From contig JABDPH010000051.1 in the NCBI GenBank assembly GCA_013042925.1, forward strand, positions 1 to 8,572: DNA of 8,572 nucleotides, written 5' to 3'. The stretch is from Eudoraea sp. Its GTDB lineage: Bacteria > Bacteroidota > Bacteroidia > Flavobacteriales > Flavobacteriaceae. Below are positions 1 to 8,572 of the stretch, piece after piece (position 1 is the stretch's first letter; every line of letters starts with the position of its first letter). The translations under genes and the position numbers were made by a program. The notes beneath the pieces were generated by a model. The model saw nothing but the letters and a program-made list of their open reading frames with translations. It did not search any database and was not told the DNA's origin.

Positions 1-843
1 GTTTTGTTGCATAGAGCGATAGGGGATCATCTTCATTGTATTTTTGTTAATAACGGATTGCTCAGGAAAAATGAATTTCAGGAAGTTTTGGACCAATATG
101 AACATATGGGCCTTAATGTGAAAGGGGTTGATGCTTCGGCACGCTTTTTGAAAGCATTGGCTGGTGAGGCTGATCCTGAAAAGAAAAGAAAAATTATTGG
201 AGGGGTTTTCATTGATGTATTTGATGATGAATCACATAAAGTTGAAGATGCTAAATGGCTTGCACAGGGTACTATCTATCCTGACGTGATTGAGTCTGTA
301 TCTGCAACCGGAGGGCCATCGGCCACCATTAAGAGTCATCATAATGTTGGAGGATTACCCGACTTTATGAAACTAAAAGTGGTAGAGCCCTTGAAAATGT
401 TGTTCAAAGATGAAGTGAGAAGGGTAGGCGCCACTCTTAACATAGAAGATGAACGTCTGGGACGTCACCCGTTTCCGGGACCTGGTCTTGCAATACGCAT
501 ACTGGGAGATGTCACAGAAGAAAAAGTAAGTATTTTGCAAGAAGTAGATGCAATTTTTATTAATGGTTTAAAGGAATGGGGGCTTTATAATGAGGTTTGG
601 CAGGCCGGAGCTATGCTTTTGCCCGTAAATAGTGTAGGAGTAATGGGAGATGAACGAACTTATGAAAAATGTGTAGCTTTACGGGCAGTTGAAAGCACAG
701 ATGGTATGACGGCAGATTGGGTTAATCTGCCCTACGAATTTTTGCAAAAGACCTCCAATGAAATAATAAACAAAGTTCCCGGAGTAAATAGAGTGGTATA
801 CGACATCTCTTCGAAACCTCCGGCAACTATAGAATGGGAATAA
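1..843 (+). CDS. guaA: GMP synthase (glutamine-hydrolysing), C-terminal part; 5' end outside window
   Basis: GuaA converts XMP to GMP using ATP and glutamine-derived ammonia, the last step of guanine nucleotide synthesis in the cytoplasm. The 280 residues seen are the C-terminal half. The frame is open from base 1 and begins just after where the ATP-pyrophosphatase P-loop (SGGVDSS) would lie, so the N-terminal glutaminase domain and the P-loop are cut off by the window edge. The TTG at base 4 is internal and not a start. Visible family motifs are [11 protein letters not shown] (about residues 15-25), [33 protein letters not shown], the [14 protein letters not shown] block that opens the dimerisation domain (His at codon 156), [12 protein letters not shown], and the invariant end KPPATIEWE. 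The next gene starts within about 11 bases, suggesting co-transcription. Identity is certain from motif order and the exact C-terminus; nothing looks broken. Confidence 0.97.
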   Translation, partial: VLLHRAIGDHLHCIFVNNGLLRKNEFQEVLDQYEHMGLNVKGVDASARFLKALAGEADPEKKRKIIGGVFIDVFDDESHKVEDAKWLAQGTIYPDVIESVSATGGPSATIKSHHNVGGLPDFMKLKVVEPLKMLFKDEVRRVGATLNIEDERLGRHPFPGPGLAIRILGDVTEEKVSILQEVDAIFINGLKEWGLYNEVWQAGAMLLPVNSVGVMGDERTYEKCVALRAVESTDGMTADWVNLPYEFLQKTSNEIINKVPGVNRVVYDISSKPPATIEWE

Positions 844-854
844 AACCTACAAGC

Positions 855-3005
855 ATGTCTATAAGATTTTTAATTACAACAGCTGCGATTATTCTGTTTT
901 CATGTCAGGCCATGGCACAACAGTTTAGCTCTCATGCGGTTAAAACTGGCGAAACCGTCTATAGTATTGCAAGGCAATACAAGGTAAATCCCGCAGATAT
1001 CCTTAAGTACAATAAAGAAATTACAGAGGCTGATGTACTTCAACCCAATACAATACTCGTCATCCCGTTGGGAGCCAAAATGCAAAGCGTACAGGATTCA
1101 ATTGCTTTGCAAAAAAAGAAGTTAGAGGAAGAACAGGCAACACCTATAGCATTTGGTACGCACAAGGTGAAGAAGAGAGAAACAATTTTTAGCATTGCTC
1201 AGCGGTACAATATCTCTGAAGAAGAGCTTAAACGCTATAATACACAATTGTATGCGCGTCAATTGAAAAAGGGAATGCGTTTAAAAATTCCTGAGTACCC
1301 AAAAATTGAAGTTACTAGCGACAGCGTTAATGTTGATGATTTTGAAACCTATACCGTATTGCCAAAAGAAACAAGATGGAGTATAGCCAATAAATACGGA
1401 ATTACAATAGATAGCATGCTTGCGTTAAACCCTGATTTATCTGTTACTACCAGTTATTTGGCAGAGGGGCAAGAGTTAAAGCTCCCTAAAATTGCCGGTA
1501 GCAGCGTTGAGGAACAAGACGTTCAATTGTATATCTCTTATACCGTTCCACCTAAGAAAACTTTGTACAGCCTTTCACAGGAATACAATATAAGTTCACA
1601 GGATATTGTAAGACTAAATCCGGAAATTGGTGAGCGCGGCGGTTTAAAGGAAGGTATGGTAATTAGGTTGCCTGAAATGAAAGTTCCTGAAAATGAAATT
1701 AATACTGATAACTATATATTCTATGAGGTTAAACCCAAACAAACAGTGTATTCTTTAACACGAAATTTGGGGATTGATTACAAAGAATTACTTGACCTCA
1801 ATCCGGATCTTTCCAGAGGTCTTAAATCCGGGATGGTTTTAAAACTCCCGAAAGAGAAGACAGGTAACTTAGAAGTAAAGAATTCGTTGATTCTGGATAA
1901 GATAAACCTGGTAGATAGTGTAAATTCAGTTAACAAACCTAAACTGATTTATCTGCTGCCTTTTCGAACGGATAAGATTAACCTTGGTGATGTTGAAAGC
2001 GCCACAGATGCAATTTCAAGGAGTAATGCCATAAGCTATAGCCTTGGTTTATACAGTGGTGCACTGATTGCTCTTGATTCTATTTCAGATCTGGGTATTT
2101 CTGTCGATGTAAAAACATTTGATACCCAATTAAATCCCGATAAAACAAGACAAATACTGCAGGGCGAAGACCTGGAAGGAGTTAATGCCATAATAGGACC
2201 TTTGCAATTGAATTCCTTGAAGGAAGTAGCCATCAGTGCCGCAAATGCTGAGGTTCCGGTAATTGCACCCTTAGCCTCTACCAGTGATTTTGAACTGGAA
2301 AATGTTTTCTTTTCTATTCCGTCTGATCAGATTCTGCGAGATAGGATGCTTGTTTTTATTGAAGAAACCATTACAGATGAGAATATTATAGTAATAACCG
2401 ATGCAAAGAACAAGGCTGTTAGTGAACAGATAAAAGAAAAGTTTCCTGTTGCCCAATCCGTAGAGCTTCAGGAAGATGAAGAAAATATTTCTTTAGATTT
2501 AGAGGTATTTGCCGGTCTTCTTTCCCTTGAAACGGAGAATTGGGTTTTTGTAGAGACGGATAACTTTAAAGTGGTTTCCAGTGTAAGCTCCATCCTTAAT
2601 TCATCCAATTCAGATACTACCAAAGTACGGATGTTCACTACAAACAAGAATAAAGCATTCGAAAACGATGTTATCTCAGGGGCACATTTGTCTAACCTTA
2701 ATTTTACGTACCCCAGCGTATATAAGGAAACAAATAATAATGCCTTTGTGAGAAGATACAGAAGGCGTTTTGGGGCAGATCCGGACCGGTATGCGGTCCG
2801 TGGCTTTGATCTTACCTTTGACCTTCTTTTAAAATTAGCCTATAAACTTAATTTGTTTGAGGCTTCAAATATTGTTGGCATTACAGAGTATTGCGGGAAT
2901 AAATTTGATTATAACAATGAACTTTCTTCCGGATACTACAACAAAGCTTCTTACATAATGATGTACGAGGAAATGCGAATAACCCAGGTTAAACCAGAAC
3001 AATGA
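855..3005 (+). CDS. Secreted protein with five LysM domains and a type-1 periplasmic-binding-like domain
   Basis: Predicted envelope protein of 716 residues. A signal peptide covers residues 1-21 (one Arg, hydrophobic core, AMA before QQ). Because this begins at the ATG at 855, I prefer that start to the in-frame ATG at 834, which overlaps the guaA stop and would add seven polar residues. Five LysM modules follow at roughly residues 27-71, 101-146, 164-211, 227-273 and 288-332; each opens with a (Y/H)xV..(K/G)(E/K/Q)T(V/I/L)(Y/F)S-like strand, has an N in the helix turn, and ends in (K/R)(I/L)P. From about residue 362 (KLIYLLPF) to the end is a region resembling type-1 periplasmic-binding folds: NAIIGPL near residue 440, VPVIAPLAST, and YAVRGFDLTFDLLLKL near the end. 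LysM domains bind peptidoglycan glycan strands. The binding-like domain could sense a ligand or act as a protein-interaction module; no substrate can be read from sequence. Cys17 in LFSC is a weak lipobox alternative. Its stop overlaps the OsmC gene start. Confidence 0.88.
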   Translation: MSIRFLITTAAIILFSCQAMAQQFSSHAVKTGETVYSIARQYKVNPADILKYNKEITEADVLQPNTILVIPLGAKMQSVQDSIALQKKKLEEEQATPIAFGTHKVKKRETIFSIAQRYNISEEELKRYNTQLYARQLKKGMRLKIPEYPKIEVTSDSVNVDDFETYTVLPKETRWSIANKYGITIDSMLALNPDLSVTTSYLAEGQELKLPKIAGSSVEEQDVQLYISYTVPPKKTLYSLSQEYNISSQDIVRLNPEIGERGGLKEGMVIRLPEMKVPENEINTDNYIFYEVKPKQTVYSLTRNLGIDYKELLDLNPDLSRGLKSGMVLKLPKEKTGNLEVKNSLILDKINLVDSVNSVNKPKLIYLLPFRTDKINLGDVESATDAISRSNAISYSLGLYSGALIALDSISDLGISVDVKTFDTQLNPDKTRQILQGEDLEGVNAIIGPLQLNSLKEVAISAANAEVPVIAPLASTSDFELENVFFSIPSDQILRDRMLVFIEETITDENIIVITDAKNKAVSEQIKEKFPVAQSVELQEDEENISLDLEVFAGLLSLETENWVFVETDNFKVVSSVSSILNSSNSDTTKVRMFTTNKNKAFENDVISGAHLSNLNFTYPSVYKETNNNAFVRRYRRRFGADPDRYAVRGFDLTFDLLLKLAYKLNLFEASNIVGITEYCGNKFDYNNELSSGYYNKASYIMMYEEMRITQVKPEQ

Positions 3006-3406
3006 CCTCAAAAGTTACTTATACAGGAGAATTGCGTACTAGTTGTGTTCACCTTCGCTCAGGAGATGAATTCATAACAGATGCACCCGTTGATAATAAT
3101 GGATTAGGACAAGCCTTTTCACCAACAGATACAGTTGCCACAGGCCTTGCCAGTTGTATGCTTACCATGATGGGCATTAAGGCCAGAGACATGGAGGTAG
3201 ATCTTAAAAATTCAGTGGCGGAGGTTACGAAACATATGGCCGCGGATCCACGGAGGATATCGCAGATTGATGTAGAGATTCATTTGCCGGCCAAAATTGC
3301 CGAAAAGCAAAAAAAGATACTGGAGCATACGGCACGAACCTGCCCGGTAATTTTTAGTCTTCATCCGGATATTAAAAAAGAAGTAGTATTTCATTGGGAT
3401 CTCTAA
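3002..3406 (+). CDS. OsmC/Ohr-family peroxide-detoxification-type protein
   Basis: A 134-residue cytoplasmic protein of the OsmC family, whose characterised members reduce organic hydroperoxides with two reactive cysteines. Both cysteines are in the expected settings: Cys52 in GLASCMLTMMGIKARDM at the start of the central helix, and Cys114 in the TCPVIFSLHPDI motif near the C-terminus. Length is normal for the family, which usually has 130-145 residues. The ATG overlaps the preceding stop (ATGA at 3002-3005), so translation is probably coupled to the LysM gene. The downstream gene starts inside its last codons. It lacks the features that would separate Ohr from the general OsmC/YhfA-like group, so I leave it unnamed. 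The YhfA-like subgroup, common in Bacteroidetes and of unclear substrate, is the likeliest placement. Confidence 0.9.
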   Translation: MTSKVTYTGELRTSCVHLRSGDEFITDAPVDNNGLGQAFSPTDTVATGLASCMLTMMGIKARDMEVDLKNSVAEVTKHMAADPRRISQIDVEIHLPAKIAEKQKKILEHTARTCPVIFSLHPDIKKEVVFHWDL

Positions 3407-3924
3407 GATTCATATTTGGCCTTTTTGCTTTTCTATTTTCCACGATGTTATTCGCACAGGAGGAAGAGGCAATTCTTTGGAATTCCGGGCAAAGACTAAG
3501 TTGGGCAAATTTCAAAGCCGAACCCCCTAAGAATACAGAAATAGCCGCTACAACGGCAAGTGGGTTGAGCTATCAATTTTCCACAACTGAAGAAAATGGA
3601 AAATATGAACTGGATTACATTGTTAGTACATTCTTCTATCCAAATAGATCATGGTATCAGGCAAATATTTGCGATGAGGTAATTCTAAGCCATGAGCAGC
3701 TGCATTTTGACATTTCTGAATTGTATGCCAGGAAAATGCGCAAAATTATGGACAATACAACGTTTACAAAAAATGTTAAGGCCGAGGTAAAGGCCATCTA
3801 TCGTCAAATAAATAAGGAGCTTGCAGAATTTCAGCAGGTATATGATCGTGAGACTAACTACTCTCGTAACATTGAGCAACAACTATCCTGGAATAAGAAA
3901 ATAAAAGAGGCGTTAGCAAAATAG
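3394..3924 (+). CDS. Secreted DUF922-type protein, putative zinc metalloprotease (TTG start)
   Basis: A 176-residue protein with an N-terminal signal peptide (residues 1-21, hydrophobic FIFGLFAFLF core, cleavage probably after LFA before QEEE). The start is inferred to be TTG at 3394. An in-frame TAA at 3373-3375 bars a longer gene, and the first in-frame ATG (about 3445) falls at the end of the hydrophobic core, which would destroy the signal peptide. The gene therefore overlaps the OsmC gene by 13 bases. The mature part has the RLSWANFKAEPP block (34-45) seen near the start of DUF922 proteins, and a zincin-like HEQLHFDISE motif with His100, Glu101 and His104. It ends with YDRETNYS (150-157) and W166. 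DUF922 is described as a predicted secreted zinc-dependent protease; no substrate is known to me. Tyr156 occupies a place where I recall a His in many relatives, so activity is uncertain. Confidence 0.82.
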   Translation: MGSLRFIFGLFAFLFSTMLFAQEEEAILWNSGQRLSWANFKAEPPKNTEIAATTASGLSYQFSTTEENGKYELDYIVSTFFYPNRSWYQANICDEVILSHEQLHFDISELYARKMRKIMDNTTFTKNVKAEVKAIYRQINKELAEFQQVYDRETNYSRNIEQQLSWNKKIKEALAK

Positions 3925-3951
3925 AATTTGGAATTCAGATTTCACATCAGA

Positions 3952-4821
3952 TTAAACATCACAAATTGTCACTCCCTCCTTTAGAGCGGCGATTTTGTCC
4001 TCCCAGCTGGGAATAAACTCCTGGGCCACATGCCCTTTAAATCCGGTTTCTACAATGGCCTTCATTATTGCCGGATAATATAATTCTTGTGTTTCGTTAA
4101 TTTCATGTCTGCCCGGATTACCACCGGTATGATAATGCCCGAAATATTCATGATAATCCCTGATTGTCCTGATAATATCTCCCTCCATTATTTGCATGTG
4201 GTAAATATCATAAAGCAACTTGAAGTTCTCGGAGTTCAATTCCTTACATAGGGCCACTCCCCATTCTACATGATCACACATATAATCTTTATGGTCTACC
4301 TTAGAGTTAAGCAATTCCATCTGAATGACAACACCATGTTTTTCGGCAATTGGTATAATTTGCTTTAAACCATCTACACAGTTTTTAAGGCCAATGCTAT
4401 CATCCATTCCTCTTCTGTTTCCACTAAAGCATATTAGGTTAGTATAGCCGGCCTCAGCCACTTTAGGAATCATTTGTAAATAATCTTTAACCAGTTCTTC
4501 GTGCAGTTGAGGATCGTTCCAGCCTTTTTCAATTCCAAAACCTGCACCCCAACACATGGATGCGTGAATGCCATACTTTTTCATTAATGGCCAATCATCC
4601 GGACCAGTTAAATCCATAGCTGTAATGCCCAATTCATTAAGGTTTTGGAGAAAATCCTCCATAGGAATCTTGCTATAGCACCAGCGACATACGCTGTGGT
4701 TAATATTTCCTTTGAACTTATTGTCCTGATCTTTTTGATTGCCTATGGCAGTTGCTTTTGTCGTGGTTAATAAACCTGCCGTAGCTGCTACTGAAGAGCC
4801 GATGAATGTTCTGCGTTTCAT
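3952..4821 (-). CDS. Tat-exported TIM-barrel sugar isomerase/epimerase, hydroxypyruvate isomerase-like
   Basis: A 289-residue protein with a clear twin-arginine signal: MKRRTFIGSS, then an Ala/Thr-rich hydrophobic stretch and a likely cleavage after ATA (residue 25). It is probably folded with its metal in the cytoplasm and then exported. The rest is an AP-endonuclease-2-type TIM barrel (about residues 38-285). The candidate divalent-metal ligands of this superfamily are present: Glu169 (QMELLNSKVDH), Asp205 with His208 (LLYDIYHMQ), His231 (GHYHTGGNPGRHE) and Glu268 (AQEF). The GRHEINETQE segment and the overall spacing are closest to hydroxypyruvate isomerase (Hyi), but cytoplasmic Hyi lacks an export signal, and where I recall Gln in Hyi this protein has His231. 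The true substrate could be a different keto-sugar, for example in the periplasmic keto-glycoside pathways found in Bacteroidetes. It is the only - strand gene here, convergent with the DUF922 gene (27 bp apart) and divergent from the DUF3820 gene. Confidence 0.87.
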   Translation of the reverse strand: MKRRTFIGSSVAATAGLLTTTKATAIGNQKDQDNKFKGNINHSVCRWCYSKIPMEDFLQNLNELGITAMDLTGPDDWPLMKKYGIHASMCWGAGFGIEKGWNDPQLHEELVKDYLQMIPKVAEAGYTNLICFSGNRRGMDDSIGLKNCVDGLKQIIPIAEKHGVVIQMELLNSKVDHKDYMCDHVEWGVALCKELNSENFKLLYDIYHMQIMEGDIIRTIRDYHEYFGHYHTGGNPGRHEINETQELYYPAIMKAIVETGFKGHVAQEFIPSWEDKIAALKEGVTICDV

Positions 4822-4868
4822 TTTCCATACTTTTAAGTCTTTTAAAGATAAATTATTTAGATTTAATA
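4822..4868. promoter_or_regulatory. Short divergent intergenic gap, probable promoter region for the - strand isomerase gene and/or the DUF3820 gene
   Basis: Two divergent genes are separated by only 47 very AT-rich bases, so at least one promoter should lie here or extend into the coding ends. On the - strand, TATCTTTA (complement of 4843-4850) is one mismatch from the Bacteroidetes -7 consensus TAnnTTTG and lies about 21 bases before the isomerase ATG, but no -33 TTTG is visible upstream. On the + strand, TAGATTTA (4858-4865) is a similar near-match but sits too close to the ATG at 4869 unless the transcript is leaderless. Assignment is tentative. Confidence 0.3.
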
Positions 4869-5111
4869 ATGGAATTTACTTCCGACAGGAAAAAGCTGAT
4901 AGAACTGGCGCATTACAAAATGCCATTTGGTAAGTTTAAAGAGCGTTACCTTATAGATCTTCCCGAAGCATATTTGGTTTGGTTCCAGAGAAATGGTTTT
5001 CCAAAGGGCAAACTCGGGGAGCATATGAGGGCTATTCTTGAGGTAAAAATGAATGGTTTGGAAGGACTGATTAGAAAAATTAGGGAAGAATTTCCCATAG
5101 ATACCCAATAA
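4869..5111 (+). CDS. Small DUF3820-family protein
   Basis: An 80-residue cytoplasmic protein with the DUF3820 signature: MPFGKFKERYLIDLPEAYL (residues 18-36), followed by VWFQRNGFPKGKLGEHM and a helical MNGLEGLI segment. The MPFGKxKG-like opening resembles the small domain found at the C-terminus of some exonucleases, but no catalytic residues are evident and the function is unknown to me. The start is placed at ATG 4869. The frame is open back to 4806, but that extension overlaps the start of the divergent isomerase gene and encodes a hydrophobic stretch not expected in the family. The gene ends 49 bases before the pyrG start and lies on the same strand. It may be co-transcribed with pyrG in addition to pyrG's own likely promoter. 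Confidence 0.82.
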   Translation: MEFTSDRKKLIELAHYKMPFGKFKERYLIDLPEAYLVWFQRNGFPKGKLGEHMRAILEVKMNGLEGLIRKIREEFPIDTQ

Positions 5112-5118
5112 TTTCTAG

Positions 5119-6822
<1,704 letters not shown>

Positions 6823-6894
6823 CAAACCATTTGGAACTATCCGTTCACAGGCATGAGCCAAAATTATTGCGGATTTGTATTTAAATTATATTAA

Positions 6895-8572
6895 ATGGAA
6901 GAAAAGAAACTCGACATAAATTCCATCATTGGCTTTATACTGATCTTTGGAATTCTCATTTTTTGGTTTTACCAAAATCAACCCACACCAGAGGAACTGG
7001 AGGCTCAAAAAGCGGAACAGGCGAAAGTGGAATCTCAGGTAGCAGAGGAAGAACCCAGCGCGCCTGAACCCGTTTTACAGGAAACACAGATTGATTTGCA
7101 AGACTCTGTTGCGATTGCCGATTACAAAAGTGCCATAGGTGGTTTCGGATATACTTCAGCGAAGGAAGGAACTACCGTTCTTGAAAATGAAATCCTCTTC
7201 CTTGAGGTAAGTAATAAAGGGGGTCAGATAATTGAGGCAAGGATGAAGAAATTTGTCACCTACGATTCAATACCCATTTATTTGGTTAAAGATGGAAACG
7301 CCTCTTTTGGAATTAATTTTACAACAAGGGACAATCGGGTATTAGATTCAAAAGATCTGTTTTTTGAACCCTCAATTTCACAGAATGGAGACAATCAGGT
7401 GCTTTCAATGAAGGCAAAAGTTGCTTCCAACCAGTTTCTGGAATTTCGCTATGAAATGAAACCAAACGAATACCTGGTAGATTACACGGTGCGGTCTCAA
7501 GGTTTAAGCAGCGTAATAAATGACGCCCAGCCAATAAGCCTTAACTGGAAATTACAGGGGATAAGGCATAATAAGAGTATCCAATATGAGAATAGGTACA
7601 CTAGGCTTACCTATAGACACGAAGATGATAAAATTAGCAAACTCTCGGAAAGTGGTGATGACGAAGAAATTGAAAATGGGGTTCGCTGGCTTTCCTACAG
7701 GCAACACTTTTTTAGTTCTATTCTTGCAACAAAAACACCTTTTGAGACTGCTACCTTAAATTCAAAGAATTTAGTAGAAGAGGAAAGTAAAGAAGCCAGG
7801 GTAACCAAAGAATTTGCTTCAGTTGCACCTTTAAAAATGGAGGGTGGTGAACTTAATTATAATATGAATTGGTATTATGGGCCAACCGACATAGAAGTAT
7901 TAGCGAAATATAAGGATTTGGGACTGGCCGATTCTATTCCATATGGATGGGGAATTTTTGGTTGGATTAACAGATTTGTATTTACTCCGTTTTATGGTTT
8001 TTTGAGTTCTTTTTTACCCTTTGGAATAGCCATTGTTGTGATGACTATCCTCGTAAGATTGGCAATGTCTCCGGTTACATACAAATCGTATTTGTCGCAG
8101 GCTAAAATGAAGGTTTTAAAACCTGAAATTACTGAGCTTACTGAAAAGTATAAGGACAATGCAATGAAGAAGCAGCAGGAAACTATGAAGTTGTATAATA
8201 AGGCAGGTGTGAGCCCAATGAGCGGTTGTGTGCCGGCATTGTTACAATTACCTATTTTCTATGCCTTATTTATGTTTTTCCCTACCTCTTTTGCGCTACG
8301 ACAAAAGTCTTTTCTTTGGGCCAGCGATTTATCCTCTTATGACACAATCGCAGAACTGCCGTTTACCATCCCATTTTACGGAGATCATGTGAGTTTATTT
8401 CCAATATTGGCGTCAGTGGCAATTTTCTTTTATATGATGATGACCACCGGGCAGAATATGCAGACCCAACCGGGTATGCCAAATATGAAATTCATCATGT
8501 ATCTGTCTCCTTTAATGATGCTTTTCTTCTTTAACAATTACGCAAGTGGGTTGAGTTTATATTACTTTGTTT
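6895..8572 (+). CDS. yidC: Membrane protein insertase YidC; 3' end outside window
   Basis: YidC inserts and folds inner-membrane proteins, alone or with the Sec translocon. Reading from ATG 6895, 559 codons are open to the window edge with no stop. An N-terminal membrane segment (about residues 10-26) is followed by an acidic Ala/Glu-rich linker and a large periplasmic P1 domain (about 60-355). The conserved insertase core then begins: membrane segment near 371-392 containing Arg388 in TILVRLAMSP, the hydrophilic-groove arginine of the family; the basic cytoplasmic helical hairpin (KMKVLKPEITELTEKY); the SGCVPALLQLPIFYALF segment (443-463); another segment near 499-518; and the final segments from about 533, ending at LYYFV. 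Flavobacterial YidC is usually a little over 600 residues, so the last membrane residues and basic tail are missing only because of the window edge. It has its own probable promoter after pyrG. Confidence 0.96.
   Translation, partial: MEEKKLDINSIIGFILIFGILIFWFYQNQPTPEELEAQKAEQAKVESQVAEEEPSAPEPVLQETQIDLQDSVAIADYKSAIGGFGYTSAKEGTTVLENEILFLEVSNKGGQIIEARMKKFVTYDSIPIYLVKDGNASFGINFTTRDNRVLDSKDLFFEPSISQNGDNQVLSMKAKVASNQFLEFRYEMKPNEYLVDYTVRSQGLSSVINDAQPISLNWKLQGIRHNKSIQYENRYTRLTYRHEDDKISKLSESGDDEEIENGVRWLSYRQHFFSSILATKTPFETATLNSKNLVEEESKEARVTKEFASVAPLKMEGGELNYNMNWYYGPTDIEVLAKYKDLGLADSIPYGWGIFGWINRFVFTPFYGFLSSFLPFGIAIVVMTILVRLAMSPVTYKSYLSQAKMKVLKPEITELTEKYKDNAMKKQQETMKLYNKAGVSPMSGCVPALLQLPIFYALFMFFPTSFALRQKSFLWASDLSSYDTIAELPFTIPFYGDHVSLFPILASVAIFFYMMMTTGQNMQTQPGMPNMKFIMYLSPLMMLFFFNNYASGLSLYYFV

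Noticed and set aside
834..854. Earlier ATG for the LysM gene overlapping the guaA stop
   Set aside because: It adds seven residues before a well-formed signal peptide that begins at 855. It cannot be excluded, but is less likely.
900..920. Lipobox-like LFSC in the LysM protein signal peptide
   Set aside because: Phe before Ser-Cys is a poor lipobox fit, while AMA-QQ immediately after gives a standard signal peptidase I site. Left as an alternative only.
3924..3936. GAATT-TGG-AATTC repeat between the convergent DUF922 and isomerase genes, considered as a bidirectional terminator
   Set aside because: A 5-bp AT-rich stem without flanking T runs on either strand; too weak to call.
4806..4868. 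In-frame upstream extension of the DUF3820 gene
   Set aside because: It overlaps the Tat-signal start of the divergent isomerase gene, encodes a hydrophobic run not expected in DUF3820, and the ATG at 4869 gives the normal family length.
4739..4933. + strand reading frame across the isomerase start
   Set aside because: It lies antisense to the Tat signal region and out of frame with the DUF3820 gene; no recognisable protein features.
7319..7534. - strand reading frame inside yidC
   Set aside because: It is antisense to the conserved P1 domain coding sequence and has no family resemblance; a chance frame.

Overview
The window reads as ordinary chromosomal DNA from a member of the Bacteroidetes, most likely the Flavobacteriaceae. 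The evidence is the AT-rich, densely packed coding, the closeness of every recognisable protein to flavobacterial forms, promoter-like TAnnTTTG elements of the Bacteroidetes type in the intergenic gaps, and the absence of clear Shine-Dalgarno sequences. No mobile element, CRISPR array, tRNA or rRNA was seen.

Layout from left to right. (1) The 3' half of guaA (GMP synthase), whose 5' part lies outside the window. It is followed with almost no spacing by a compact + strand run: a secreted protein with five LysM domains and a type-1 periplasmic-binding-like domain, an OsmC-family protein joined by an ATGA overlap, and a secreted DUF922-type protein with an HExxH motif that starts at TTG inside the end of the OsmC gene. 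(2) One gene on the - strand for a Tat-exported TIM-barrel sugar isomerase of the hydroxypyruvate isomerase type. It interrupts the otherwise co-directional run and converges on the DUF922 gene. (3) A divergent 47-bp gap leads to a small DUF3820 gene, then complete pyrG (CTP synthase), then yidC (membrane protein insertase), which runs off the right edge within its last membrane segments.

Functionally this is housekeeping nucleotide synthesis (GuaA for GMP, PyrG for CTP, both glutamine amidotransferases) placed next to envelope genes (LysM/PBP-like protein, secreted putative metalloprotease, YidC). The most interesting non-coding signal is at the start of pyrG. A TACCTTTG element is followed by a C run that begins a perfect 8-bp inverted repeat with codons 9-11 of pyrG, and a second hairpin inside it pairs with part of the start codon. 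This could be a CTP-sensitive leader, but that is a hypothesis from sequence alone. I did not find a convincing wholly new multi-gene system.
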